In this document: piece after piece, positions 53,194 through 61,759 of the stretch | Numbering within the stretch: position 1 is the stretch's first letter | Layout: the number at the start of each line of letters is the position of its first letter | Assembly: GCF_014145665.1 (NCBI RefSeq) | Contig: NZ_JACHTD010000001.1 | Location: 1 to 64,000 of the forward strand | Source of the DNA: Myroides sp. NP-2 | GTDB taxonomy: Bacteria > Bacteroidota > Bacteroidia > Flavobacteriales > Flavobacteriaceae | DNA: 64,000 nucleotides | Direction: 5' to 3' | Program-made: the position numbers and the translations under genes | The notes under the pieces: generated by a model | Database searches by the model: none | Told to the model about the DNA's origin: nothing | The model's input: only the letters and a program-made list of their open reading frames with translations

Positions 53194-53718
53194 TTATGCT
53201 TGAGTTTCTTCGTTATTTTCTTCAGTTGCTTCTTCAGTTTCTACAGCAGGTGCAGACTCAGCAGCAGCTTTAGCTACGTTAGCAGCAGCGCGTTTAGCGT
53301 TAGCTTCTTTTTCAGCAGCGATTTTTTGTGCTTTATCAGCCGCTTTAGAAGATGTTAAACCATCTTTTTTCGCGTTGATTTTGTTTGCTTTCTCTTCTAA
53401 CCAAGCTGCAAATTTAGCATCTGCTTGTTCTTGAGTTAAAGCACCTTTGTTCACTCCACCTTGTAAGTGGTGTTTCAATAAAGCACCTTTGTAAGAAAGT
53501 AATGTTCTAGCAGTATCCGTTGGTTGCGCACCATTGAATAACCATTTAACAGCTGAATCTACGTTTAACTCAACAGTTGCAGGGTTAGTGTTTGGATTGT
53601 AAGTACCGATTTTCTCTAAGTATTTACCATCTCTTTTAGCGCGTGAATCAGCAGCTACTACCCAGTAAAAAGGTTTCCCTTTTTTACCGTGTCTTTGTAA
53701 TCTAATTTTTACAGACAT
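53194..53718 (-). CDS. rpsP: 30S ribosomal protein S16, extended
   Basis: A 174-residue S16 in which the first 80 residues are the normal protein (VKIRLQRHGKKGKPFYWVVAADSRAKRDGKYLEKIG..., with the IGTYNPNTNP block). The other half is an extension rich in A/K/E with KANKINAKKDG and a run of AAKAAAES-type residues ending in a very acidic tail. Extensions of this kind are seen in Bacteroidota S16. It is the first gene of the rpsP-rimM operon. Confidence 0.95.
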   Translation of the reverse strand: MSVKIRLQRHGKKGKPFYWVVAADSRAKRDGKYLEKIGTYNPNTNPATVELNVDSAVKWLFNGAQPTDTARTLLSYKGALLKHHLQGGVNKGALTQEQADAKFAAWLEEKANKINAKKDGLTSSKAADKAQKIAAEKEANAKRAAANVAKAAAESAPAVETEEATEENNEETQA

Positions 53719-53765
53719 AATAATTTGTTTTGTTTGAGGTACCCGACCTCGGTTAAAAATTTGCG

Positions 53766-53773
53766 CAAATATA
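53766..53773 (-). promoter_or_regulatory. Promoter -7 box of rpsP-rimM
   Basis: On the minus strand TATATTTG fits TAnnTTTG, about 50 bases upstream of rpsP. Confidence 0.6.
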
Positions 53774-54251
53774 CTAACTTTTTTAATGCAATGCGGTAAT
53801 TAAATGCAAAAAAATCTCTTTTTAGACGATTGGTTTTTAGGTGATTATCTATATTTCTACAAAATATCTAGTGCATGCGTTTTTAAATTAGGAGTCATAT
53901 TGGTTAAAATTTTAGACCTAATCTTTTGTATTTTTGCTATAGCGCGTGATGAATCTCACTTTCTTTGGGTAAGATACCCCAAGTCTAAGAGGAGGAAATA
54001 GGACAAGAATGCACGACTATTTTTGTGGGATTGAAGCAAACGAAAAAGGGAGGAAGAAACCATATTATATTATCTTTTTCTCAATAAAAGTTAATTCTCA
54101 GTGGCACAAGCAATAACATTGATTTTGTATTTTAAGGAAACGCAAAAAATAGTTTGACTTCAAAGTTAAAGTTTTATTAAAAAAATTTTTTTATGAACAA
54201 TAAAAAATATATTTTTGCGATGTATATATATCACTAATAGGTTAGTATAGT
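53774..54251. other. AT-rich intergenic gap
   Basis: About 480 bases between divergent genes. A 65-codon frame at 53804-54001 looks accidental. A TATTTTTG box near 54211-54220 could serve the 54252 gene. Nothing else is recognised. Confidence 0.5.
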
Positions 54252-54848
54252 ATGAGAAAGATAATAGGAATATTTGCTTTGGCTCTTGGATTTATGGCGT
54301 GTGAAAATGATGTTAAATTTTCTGACCCAGGCATGCACGCAACAATGACGTTAGAAGCAATAACGGATACAGCTAGAATACACGGAAACCCTTATAATCA
54401 TTTTGCGGAATATAAGCCCCAAAGTTTTAAAGCGTATGTAGTGAATGATAAGACGTTGATTATTGATGCTAAGACAGATTCTACTCAATTGAGAATTTAT
54501 TTGCCAGATTATGAATTTGGTGCAAAATACGAGTTTAACGCTACAGATAACATCAAGGCAGATTATTTAGTATTCAATGACTTTGAGAAAATCAAAGCGT
54601 TTTATTCTACGGATGCATTATCATTAATAGATAATAAACCAGTGAATCGCCCAGGATATGTAATTCTTGATTCGGCTGATAAACAAGTACCGGGAACAAT
54701 CTCAGGAACATTTTTTATTAATATGAATGCGGCACAATTGCCAGAAAATGAACTTGGAGTAGATGGTACACTTGTAAAGCGTTATGTGGATAGAAAAGCA
54801 TTCGACGCTGGTGTTTTCTACAGAATTCCATTAGAAAAAGGAAAATAG
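54252..54848 (+). CDS. Hypothetical lipoprotein
   Basis: A 198-residue lipoprotein (signal IIGIFALALGFMAC). The mature part is probably a beta sandwich, with FKAYVVNDKTLIIDAKTDSTQLRIYLPDYEFGA-like strands and GTISGTFFINMNAAQ near the end, resembling DUF6252-type Bacteroidota lipoproteins. Role unknown. It is a single gene ended by the hairpin at 54875-54906. Confidence 0.8.
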   Translation: MRKIIGIFALALGFMACENDVKFSDPGMHATMTLEAITDTARIHGNPYNHFAEYKPQSFKAYVVNDKTLIIDAKTDSTQLRIYLPDYEFGAKYEFNATDNIKADYLVFNDFEKIKAFYSTDALSLIDNKPVNRPGYVILDSADKQVPGTISGTFFINMNAAQLPENELGVDGTLVKRYVDRKAFDAGVFYRIPLEKGK

Positions 54849-54874
54849 AGATTTGTAAATTTATTTATATTGAG

Positions 54875-54906
54875 AAAAGTCGCTTACCAAGTAAGCGGCT
54901 TTTTTT
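54875..54906 (+). terminator. Terminator after hypothetical lipoprotein
   Basis: CGCTTAC pairs with GTAAGCG (extended by flanking AAGT/GCTT), then seven T residues. This hairpin lies inside the open frame upstream of dnaE and supports the later dnaE start. Confidence 0.85.
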
Positions 54907-54965
54907 GTACCTTTGAAATTGTTACAAATCTTCCCTTTTTTGGGTTAATAAGCTATAAATCAAGT

Positions 54966-57900
54966 ATGTATTTAATTTTTGATACGGAAACCACTGGGCT
55001 TCCGAAGAGTTGGTCTGCTCCTTTAACGGATACTGATAACTGGCCACGTTGTGTGCAAATCGCATGGCAGTTACACGATGATATGGGACGACTTGTTGAA
55101 CATCAAGATTATCTGATTAAACCAAAAGGATTTAATATTCCTTATGATTCGGAACGTATCCACGGAATCTCTACAGAATTAGCAGAAGAACAAGGAATCG
55201 ACTTGGAAGAAGCATTGGCTAAATTCAATATTGCCTTGTCCAAAGCTCGTTTTATTGTCGGACAAAATATTGGTTTTGACGTCAACATCATGGGCTGTGA
55301 ATTCTATCGCATGGGGGTGGGTAGTACCCTCACAGAAATGCCTGTGTTAGATACTTGTACGGAAGTTACAGCCGAAATGCTGAAACTACCTGGAGGACGT
55401 GGTGGTCGCTATAAACTGCCAACCCTTACTGAATTACACACCTATCTGTTTGGTGATGCGTTTGCGGAAGCACATAATGCAACCGCTGACGTGGAGGCAA
55501 CTACCCGTTGTTTTCTTGAATTGATTAAACGCCATACCTTCTCCAAAGAAGAATTGCAATGCGACGATACGTATATCGATCGCTATACAGCTTTTAATCC
55601 CCAACCTTTTCAACCGGTAGGACTAAAGCATATCAACCTAAAAAAAGCCTCTGACGAAATTAGAGCGCGCCTAGCTAAATCGCAAGGGAGTGCTACAGAA
55701 AAGATTTCCTCAGAAGAGCGTTTGAAATTTCAAGAGGCAAAATTTGCTCATCTACACGTACACACTCAATTCTCAGTGCTGCAATCAACCATTGGAATTC
55801 CAAATTTGGTCAAAAAAGCAGGAGAGATGAACCTCTCGGCTATTGCCATGACGGATCACGGTAATATGATGGGGGCCTTTCACTTTGTAATGGCGGTAAA
55901 TAACCACAACAAGGGTATTGAAGCGCAGAACAAAGAGCGTTTAGAACAGGGTGAACAACCCTTGCCTTTATTAACACCTATTGTTGGCTGTGAATTTTTT
56001 ATTAACGAAAATCACCTTGATCGCACTAAAAAAGACAATGGGTATCAAGTGGTACTCTTGGCTAAAAATAAAAACGGCTACCACAATTTAGCAAAGATGG
56101 CTTCTATCGCCTATACTAACGGATTCTATTATGTACCGCGCATTGATAAAAGTGTGGTGGAACAATATAAAGAAGATGTGATGGTGCTTACTGGAAACTT
56201 ATTTGGAGAGATTCCAGGAAAGATTTTGAATGTGGGAGAGCGCCAAGCCGAAGAGGCATTATTGTGGTGGAAAGAGCAGTTTGGTGCAGATCTGTATATC
56301 GAACTCATGCGCCACGGTCAAGAAGATGAGAATCGGGTCAATCAAGTATTGATTGAATTTGCTCGCAAGCACAACATCAAAATGGTAGCGACTAATAACG
56401 CTTACTACTTAGATAAAAAAGACGCCAATGCCCACGATATTTTATTGTGTGTTAAAGATGGTGAAAAACAAAGTACACCGATTGGTAGAGGGAGAGGATA
56501 TCGCTACGGATTGCCTAATCAAGAGTACTACTTCAAATCGGAAGAAGAAATGAAAAAATTGTTTGCGGATATACCCGAAGCAATTTACAATATACAAGAA
56601 GTTGTCGATAAAGTAGAGCCTTTTGTGTTGCATCGCGATGTACTACTTCCTAAATTCGACATTCCTGAAGAATTCCAAGATGCGCGTGACCTAGAAGGAG
56701 ATGGTGAGGGAAAACGAGGGGAAAATAACTATTTAAAATACCTGACTTACGAGGGGGCAAAACGCCGTTATCCAGAAGTGACGGAGGCTATACGCGAGCG
56801 TTTAGACTTTGAGTTGGCAACTATTGAGCGCACGGGATATCCAGGGTATTTCTTAATTGTACAAGACTTTATCGCTGCCGCTCGTCAAATGGGGGTTTCT
56901 GTGGGACCTGGTCGTGGATCTGCTGCAGGATCTGCTGTAGCCTATTGTTTGGGAATTACCAATTTAGATCCGATTGAGTACGATTTGCTTTTTGAGCGTT
57001 TCTTAAACCCTGACCGTGTTTCCATGCCCGATATTGATATCGACTTCGATGACGAAGGACGTAGTAAGGTAATGGATTACGTTATTGATAAATATGGGTC
57101 TAATCAAGTGGCGCAAATTATTACCTATGGAAAGATGGCAACTAAGTCTGCCATCCGAGATACGGCACGTGTGTTGGATCTACCTCTTTTTGAGGCTGAT
57201 CGTATTGCGAAGTTAATCCCTGGGATGATGCCCTCCAAATGGAATCTCGCGCGTTTTTTATCGGAGAGTGAGGATGTAATTAAAGGCGTATTGCGAAGTG
57301 AGGAGTTTGACAAAGTAAAAGAATTGATCGCCTTAGCTAAAGAAGATTCACTAGCCGCAGAAACGATTCAACAAGCGAAGATATTAGAAGGATCTATGCG
57401 AAATACTGGTATACACGCCTGTGGAGTGATCATTACCCCCGACGATATTACTAAATTCGTACCTGTAACCGTAGCTAAAGACTCCGAGTTATATGTTACC
57501 CAATTTGACAACTCCGTAGCAGAGAGCGCAGGATTGCTCAAGATGGACTTCTTAGGGTTGAAAACCCTGACGTTGATTAAAGACACCATTAAGTTGGTTA
57601 AATATAGAACGGGAATTGATATTGATCCAGATTTAATTCCAATTGATGACGAAAAGACGTATGAACTCTTCCAACGAGGGGAAACCATTGGAGTGTTCCA
57701 ATACGAATCGGCGGGGATGCAAAAATACATGCGTGAACTGAAACCTACGGTTTTTGCGGATTTGATTGCAATGAACGCCTTGTATCGTCCAGGGCCTTTG
57801 GAGTATATCCCTTCCTTTATTCGTCGAAAAAATGGAGAAGAACCTATTGTGTACGATTTGGATGCCTGCGAGGAGTACTTACAGGAGACCTATGGAATTA

Positions 57901-59507
57901 CCGTATACCAAGAGCAGGTGATGTTGCTATCGCAAAAATTAGCGGGATTCACTAAAGGTGAGGCCGACGTTTTGCGTAAGGCAATGGGTAAAAAACAAAA
58001 GGATGTCTTAGATAAAATGAAACCTAAGTTTGTGGATCAAGCGGCACAAAAAGGACATGATCCTGTTGTGTTAGAAAAGATTTGGAAAGACTGGGAAGCT
58101 TTTGCATCTTATGCATTTAACAAGTCACACTCAACCTGCTATGCTTGGATTGCCTATCAGACGGCTTATCTGAAAGCACATTATCCCGCAGAATACATGG
58201 CAGCTGTGCTGTCTAATAATATGAATGATATCAAGCAAGTTACCTTCTTTATGGAGGAGTGTAAACGCATGGGATTGCACGTATTAGGACCCGATGTTAA
58301 TGAGTCGTTTTATAAGTTTACGGTAAACAACGAATATGCGATTCGATTTGGGATGGGAGCTATAAAAGGCGTTGGACAAGGAGCGGTAAAAACAATTGTC
58401 GATAATCGTGCAAACGGCCGTTATCGCTCTATTTTTGACTTAGCGAAGAAAATTGATTTGAGAGCAGCCAATAAAAAAGCATTTGAAAACTTAGCGCTTG
58501 CTGGAGGATTCGACTGTTTTGAAAATACACATCGCGCTCAATATTTCTATACTGATCCAACGGATCCCAATACATTCCTGGAGAAAGCAATCAAGTATGG
58601 AGCTAAAACCCAAGAAAGCGAAAATTCAGCACAAGTGAGTTTATTTGGGGATAGCAGTGAGGTGCAAATCCCTGAACCCCTATTACCAGCTTGTGAAGAA
58701 TGGAGTACGATGGAAAAATTAGCCAAAGAGAAAGAGGTGGTGGGAATCTATATTTCAGGACACCCGCTAGATGACTTCCGCTTTGAATTGAAAAGCTTTT
58801 GTAATGTACGTGTGGAAGAATTGGCGCGTTTAGAGAATTTTACAGGACGCGTGGTGAGTTTTGGAGGAATGATTAGCGATGTTCAATTTAGAACTTCGGC
58901 AAAAGGGAAGGACTGGGCTGCCTTTACGATTGAAGGATATGATGAGTCTTTTGAATTTCGCTTGTTTAACGAAGAATTTTTAAAGTTCAGGCATTTTCTG
59001 TTGATCAATACTTTCGTGTTTGTACGCGTACAAGTAAACGAAGGTTGGATTCGAAAAGATACAGGTGAACGCGGTGAACCTCGTTTACAATTTATGGAAA
59101 TGAAATTACTACACGAAGTTATTCCGTCTTTTGCTAAACAGTTAATCGTGCAAATGAATGTGAAGGAATTGAGTGAGCGTAAGTTGAATGAAATTAAGGC
59201 AACACTGGATAAATACAATGGGGATAAACAAGTGTTCTTTGATATATACGAATTGGAAAAAGTAGCCATAGAGGAAGACAGTAAGCCAATACCGATACCA
59301 ACTCTTCCTATATCAATGAATGAGGATGGCGAAGTTAGTGAGGATATGATGGTTGAAGAGGAGATGGCTTTCGAATTTGAAGAGAAAAAAGAAGAATTTA
59401 GAGTCGTTAACCGCATTGAGATGTCGAGTAGAAACAGTCGCATTACCATTAGTGCAGATCTTCTCGAAGAGTTAGAACGCCAGCAAATTATGTTTAAATT
59501 GAATTAA
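54966..59507 (+). CDS. dnaE: DNA polymerase III alpha with N-terminal proofreading exonuclease
   Basis: The replicative polymerase, 1513 residues. An N-terminal DEDDh exonuclease of the DnaQ type comes first (FDTETTGLP, then NIGFDVNIMG and HNATADVEATTR). A PHP domain follows (HLHVHTQFSVLQS, then AMTDHGNMMG), then the DnaE palm with PDIDIDFDDEGR and the GPGRGSAAGS block, fingers, and a C-terminal OB fold. The frame opens at 54870, but that stretch contains the upstream terminator and a promoter box (TACCTTTG, 54908-54915). The ATG at 54966 begins the exonuclease exactly. Confidence 0.95.
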   Translation: MYLIFDTETTGLPKSWSAPLTDTDNWPRCVQIAWQLHDDMGRLVEHQDYLIKPKGFNIPYDSERIHGISTELAEEQGIDLEEALAKFNIALSKARFIVGQNIGFDVNIMGCEFYRMGVGSTLTEMPVLDTCTEVTAEMLKLPGGRGGRYKLPTLTELHTYLFGDAFAEAHNATADVEATTRCFLELIKRHTFSKEELQCDDTYIDRYTAFNPQPFQPVGLKHINLKKASDEIRARLAKSQGSATEKISSEERLKFQEAKFAHLHVHTQFSVLQSTIGIPNLVKKAGEMNLSAIAMTDHGNMMGAFHFVMAVNNHNKGIEAQNKERLEQGEQPLPLLTPIVGCEFFINENHLDRTKKDNGYQVVLLAKNKNGYHNLAKMASIAYTNGFYYVPRIDKSVVEQYKEDVMVLTGNLFGEIPGKILNVGERQAEEALLWWKEQFGADLYIELMRHGQEDENRVNQVLIEFARKHNIKMVATNNAYYLDKKDANAHDILLCVKDGEKQSTPIGRGRGYRYGLPNQEYYFKSEEEMKKLFADIPEAIYNIQEVVDKVEPFVLHRDVLLPKFDIPEEFQDARDLEGDGEGKRGENNYLKYLTYEGAKRRYPEVTEAIRERLDFELATIERTGYPGYFLIVQDFIAAARQMGVSVGPGRGSAAGSAVAYCLGITNLDPIEYDLLFERFLNPDRVSMPDIDIDFDDEGRSKVMDYVIDKYGSNQVAQIITYGKMATKSAIRDTARVLDLPLFEADRIAKLIPGMMPSKWNLARFLSESEDVIKGVLRSEEFDKVKELIALAKEDSLAAETIQQAKILEGSMRNTGIHACGVIITPDDITKFVPVTVAKDSELYVTQFDNSVAESAGLLKMDFLGLKTLTLIKDTIKLVKYRTGIDIDPDLIPIDDEKTYELFQRGETIGVFQYESAGMQKYMRELKPTVFADLIAMNALYRPGPLEYIPSFIRRKNGEEPIVYDLDACEEYLQETYGITVYQEQVMLLSQKLAGFTKGEADVLRKAMGKKQKDVLDKMKPKFVDQAAQKGHDPVVLEKIWKDWEAFASYAFNKSHSTCYAWIAYQTAYLKAHYPAEYMAAVLSNNMNDIKQVTFFMEECKRMGLHVLGPDVNESFYKFTVNNEYAIRFGMGAIKGVGQGAVKTIVDNRANGRYRSIFDLAKKIDLRAANKKAFENLALAGGFDCFENTHRAQYFYTDPTDPNTFLEKAIKYGAKTQESENSAQVSLFGDSSEVQIPEPLLPACEEWSTMEKLAKEKEVVGIYISGHPLDDFRFELKSFCNVRVEELARLENFTGRVVSFGGMISDVQFRTSAKGKDWAAFTIEGYDESFEFRLFNEEFLKFRHFLLINTFVFVRVQVNEGWIRKDTGERGEPRLQFMEMKLLHEVIPSFAKQLIVQMNVKELSERKLNEIKATLDKYNGDKQVFFDIYELEKVAIEEDSKPIPIPTLPISMNEDGEVSEDMMVEEEMAFEFEEKKEEFRVVNRIEMSSRNSRITISADLLEELERQQIMFKLN

Positions 59508-59522
59508 CTCATCTTATATAGT

Positions 59523-59557
59523 AAAAACGCCTTGTTGTTGCAACAACAAGGCGTTTT
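59523..59557. terminator. Bidirectional terminator dnaE/mepB
   Basis: AAAAACGCCTTGTTGTTG and CAACAACAAGGCGTTTTT form an almost perfect stem between convergent genes. Confidence 0.92.
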
Positions 59558-59558
59558 T

Positions 59559-60068
59559 TTATTTTGTGTCAGCTAAGCGTAAAATAGATTGAGCAAGAGC
59601 CTGTGTTTGATTATTCCATGCTGTGAGCGATATAAAATACTGCTGTTGCCATTGTTGTGTTTTTAAGGCTTGTTTGCTTGTCGGTGTATCCCAAGAAGGA
59701 TAGACGCGAAATCCTCGTTTTCCTTCCTTTGCATCCGTAGTTATGATACCGTGTTGTTCCAATACAGCCTTGGGGAAAATAAAACATCCGCTTTGATGCT
59801 GATCCTCCGTTAAAATGATGAAAAAATCAATAGTATCCGCTGTACTAAAAGGCGCTGTAATCCCTGCTTCATTGCGTTTCCATACCGTTACAAACTGACC
59901 AATTTTCTTAGGTGTAATTTTTGCTTTGCGATAAATAATGCGATGAGAGGCGATGGTACAGCTACAACCAGAATACTCTTGACATTCGGGATCTATGGCA
60001 TAAGTAGTACATACTATATTCAGTCGTTGGAGTAAAAGTTTGTCCAGTGTTTGTAATTCGTCAGGCAT
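59559..60068 (-). CDS. MepB family protein
   Basis: A 169-residue protein of the MepB family: KKIGQFVTVWKRN, APFSTADTIDFFIIL, CFIFPKAVLEQHGII, KRGFRVYPSWD and TQQWQQQYF. The family is named from a staphylococcal gene next to a multidrug efflux pump, but its activity is unknown. M36 (60068) is chosen because the upstream stretch is hydrophobic and unlike the family. Confidence 0.87.
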   Translation of the reverse strand: MPDELQTLDKLLLQRLNIVCTTYAIDPECQEYSGCSCTIASHRIIYRKAKITPKKIGQFVTVWKRNEAGITAPFSTADTIDFFIILTEDQHQSGCFIFPKAVLEQHGIITTDAKEGKRGFRVYPSWDTPTSKQALKTQQWQQQYFISLTAWNNQTQALAQSILRLADTK

Positions 60069-60306
60069 TTTTTTGTAAAAGTAGTAAAAAATAGGTTTTA
60101 CTATATAAGGTATAAAAATGTATAAGCAATGGAGTAGTGGAGTCCAATAAAGCAAAAACAGAGGAAGTGGCAATTTGAGAGTTTAAATAAACAAAGAAAA
60201 AGAATCGGCTTTGTAAATTCACAAATAGATAAAATTGATTAAAAAGGATGAGGTAAGTATAATAATTTTAGTAGTTTTGTCTTATAACGTAAAAAAAAGT
60301 ATTACC

Positions 60307-60624
60307 ATGGCATTAGAAATAACAGACGCTACATTTGAAGAAGTAGTATTAAAATCAGACAAACCCGTTTTAGTAGATTTTTGGGCGGTATGGTGTGGAC
60401 CATGTAAGATGTTAGCTCCAGTTGTATCTGAGTTAAGTGCAGATTTCGAAGGAAAAGCAGTAGTAGGAAAAGTTGACGTAGACAACAATCAAGAATTTGC
60501 TTCTAAATATGGAATCCGCAACATCCCTACAGTATTAGTATTCAAAAATGGAGAAGTTGTAGGCCGTCAAGTAGGAGTTGCTCCTAAAAAAGCATACGAA
60601 GATTTAATCAACGAAGCGTTATAA
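60307..60624 (+). CDS. trxA: Thioredoxin
   Basis: A 105-residue cytoplasmic thioredoxin with active site WCGPC in FWAVWCGPCKM and cis-proline in IRNIPTVLVF. It reduces disulfides with electrons from thioredoxin reductase. The frame opens at 60235, but M25 at 60307 (MALEITDATF) is the family start. It is ended by a strong terminator. Confidence 0.95.
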   Translation: MALEITDATFEEVVLKSDKPVLVDFWAVWCGPCKMLAPVVSELSADFEGKAVVGKVDVDNNQEFASKYGIRNIPTVLVFKNGEVVGRQVGVAPKKAYEDLINEAL

Positions 60625-60651
60625 GTCGACTTTGAACGATTAAAAAAATAA

Positions 60652-60690
60652 AAAAAACAGTGATAAATCATTTTATCACTGTTTTTTTTT
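60652..60690 (+). terminator. Terminator of trxA
   Basis: AAAAAACAGTGATAAA pairs with TTTATCACTGTTTTTT around a TCAT loop. Confidence 0.92.
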
Positions 60691-60946
60691 GTGTCTCTAC
60701 TCCATTTTTTGTTGGATCTACGTATAAAATAAGAAGAAAAAAGGTGAGGAGATGCATAAAAAAAATGAAATATAGGGTGGATTAGGAACGAATGGGAGCG
60801 AGTGGAGAAGGTGAAAAGCAGGTTTAGAATCAAAAACGCGTCAATAATTAAAAAAAAAAGTTCTTTTTTTTTCGTCTTTTAGTTTGTTGAAACTCAGGTG
60901 TATTCTGGATTTGATGAAAAAAAGATGATTTTTTTTTACTGCTAGA

Positions 60947-60977
60947 TTTGGAAGTGTAGAAAATGGTCGTATATTTG
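60947..60977 (+). promoter_or_regulatory. Promoter of first tRNA-Asp gene
   Basis: TTTG at 60947-60950 and TATATTTG at 60970-60977 with a 19-base spacer match the Bacteroidota housekeeping promoter. The rest of the gap (60691-60946) is AT-rich and empty. Confidence 0.75.
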
Positions 60978-61002
60978 CACCGCATTACAGCAATAAAGAC
61001 AA

Positions 61003-61076
61003 GGTTTGGTAGTTCAGTTGGTTAGAATACATGCCTGTCACGCATGGGGTCGCGGGTTCGAGTCCCGTCCAGACCG
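61003..61076 (+). tRNA. tRNA-Asp(GTC)
   Basis: A 74-base tRNA: acceptor GGTTTGG/CCAGACC, D arm with AGTTCAGTTGGTT, anticodon GTC in CCTGTCACG, T arm GGGTTCGAGTCCC. CCA not encoded. Identical to the copy at 61190-61263. Confidence 0.96.
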
Positions 61077-61131
61077 CAAAGCTCAAGAGAAATTTGAGTA
61101 AGCGAAAAAGATAAAGAAAAAAATATTTTTC

Positions 61132-61161
61132 TTTGTGGTTTTTAAAAAAAGTCTATCTTTG
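61132..61161 (+). promoter_or_regulatory. Promoter of second tRNA-Asp gene
   Basis: TTTG at 61132-61135 and TATCTTTG at 61154-61161, 18 bases apart. Each tRNA copy therefore has its own promoter. Confidence 0.7.
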
Positions 61162-61189
61162 TCGCTGTAATGATTTTATGGTTAATACT

Positions 61190-61263
61190 GGTTTGGTAGT
61201 TCAGTTGGTTAGAATACATGCCTGTCACGCATGGGGTCGCGGGTTCGAGTCCCGTCCAGACCG
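61190..61263 (+). tRNA. tRNA-Asp(GTC), second copy
   Basis: Same sequence over all 74 bases as the tRNA at 61003-61076. It is followed by a terminator hairpin. Confidence 0.96.
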
Positions 61264-61273
61264 CCAGTAAAAA

Positions 61274-61305
61274 AGAAGCCTCTCATTTCGTGGGAGGCTT
61301 TTTTT
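61274..61305 (+). terminator. Terminator of tRNA-Asp
   Basis: AAGCCTC pairs with GAGGCTT around an 11-base loop, then seven T residues. Confidence 0.85.
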
Positions 61306-61392
61306 GCCCTCTAATAATCACTGATTATTAGGTTGTAAAATTTAGTTGTGTTGTTAAGTGCGCAAGCACTAGGTTTAGTAGTTAGACCAATG

Positions 61393-61426
61393 AAAAGCTT
61401 TCCTGAAATTCACGGAGAGCTTTTTT
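61393..61426 (+). terminator. Second hairpin, possible small RNA end
   Basis: AAAAGCTTTCC pairs with GGAGAGCTTTT (one T-G), followed by T residues. No gene precedes it except a tRNA-Asp-like fragment at 61372-61388, so it may end a short RNA or a decayed tRNA copy. Confidence 0.55.
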
Positions 61427-61488
61427 GTTTTATAGGAAACCCATATCCGCCTACCGTTTGCTTTTTTAGCTATATTTGCACCAAGAAT

Positions 61489-61644
61489 AAAATGGTTTAT
61501 CTGAAGAGATAATCAAAAGGGAATGGAGTGAAAATCTCCAACAGGCCCGCTGCTGTAAGCTCAATGGTTTAGCAAGCCTAGTTGTCCACTGTTGTTTAAT
61601 GGGAAGGACGCTTGTTAAGAGTAAGTCAGAATACCTGCCATTTT
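61489..61644 (+). ncRNA. Cobalamin (B12) riboswitch
   Basis: The closing stem P1 is AAAATGG (61489-61495) with CCATTTT (61638-61644). Conserved blocks seen in order: AAAAGGGAA, GGAGTGAAAATCTCC, GCCCGCTGCTGTAAGC, CCACTG, GGGAAGGACG, and the B12 box AGTCAGAATACCTGCC. It is preceded by a TATATTTG box (61471-61478) and lies 115 bases before a TonB-dependent receptor. Cobalamin binding should shut off receptor production. Confidence 0.93.
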
Positions 61645-61759
61645 AGGATTTGTTTTATGTTTTCGATGCCAAGACAATAAACGCAGTAGAACAGTTTTAC
61701 TTGTAATACAAGTAAAGCCTTTGCATGCGTCTGTGTAAGCTTGTAAAAGTATTAGAAGT

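Noticed and set aside
53804..54001. 65-codon plus-strand frame after the rpsP promoter
   Set aside because: No good start context, composition is like intergenic DNA, and it overlaps the divergent promoter region.
58883..59449. 188-codon frame antisense to dnaE
   Set aside because: Low-complexity serine-rich translation, fully antisense to the polymerase OB-fold region.
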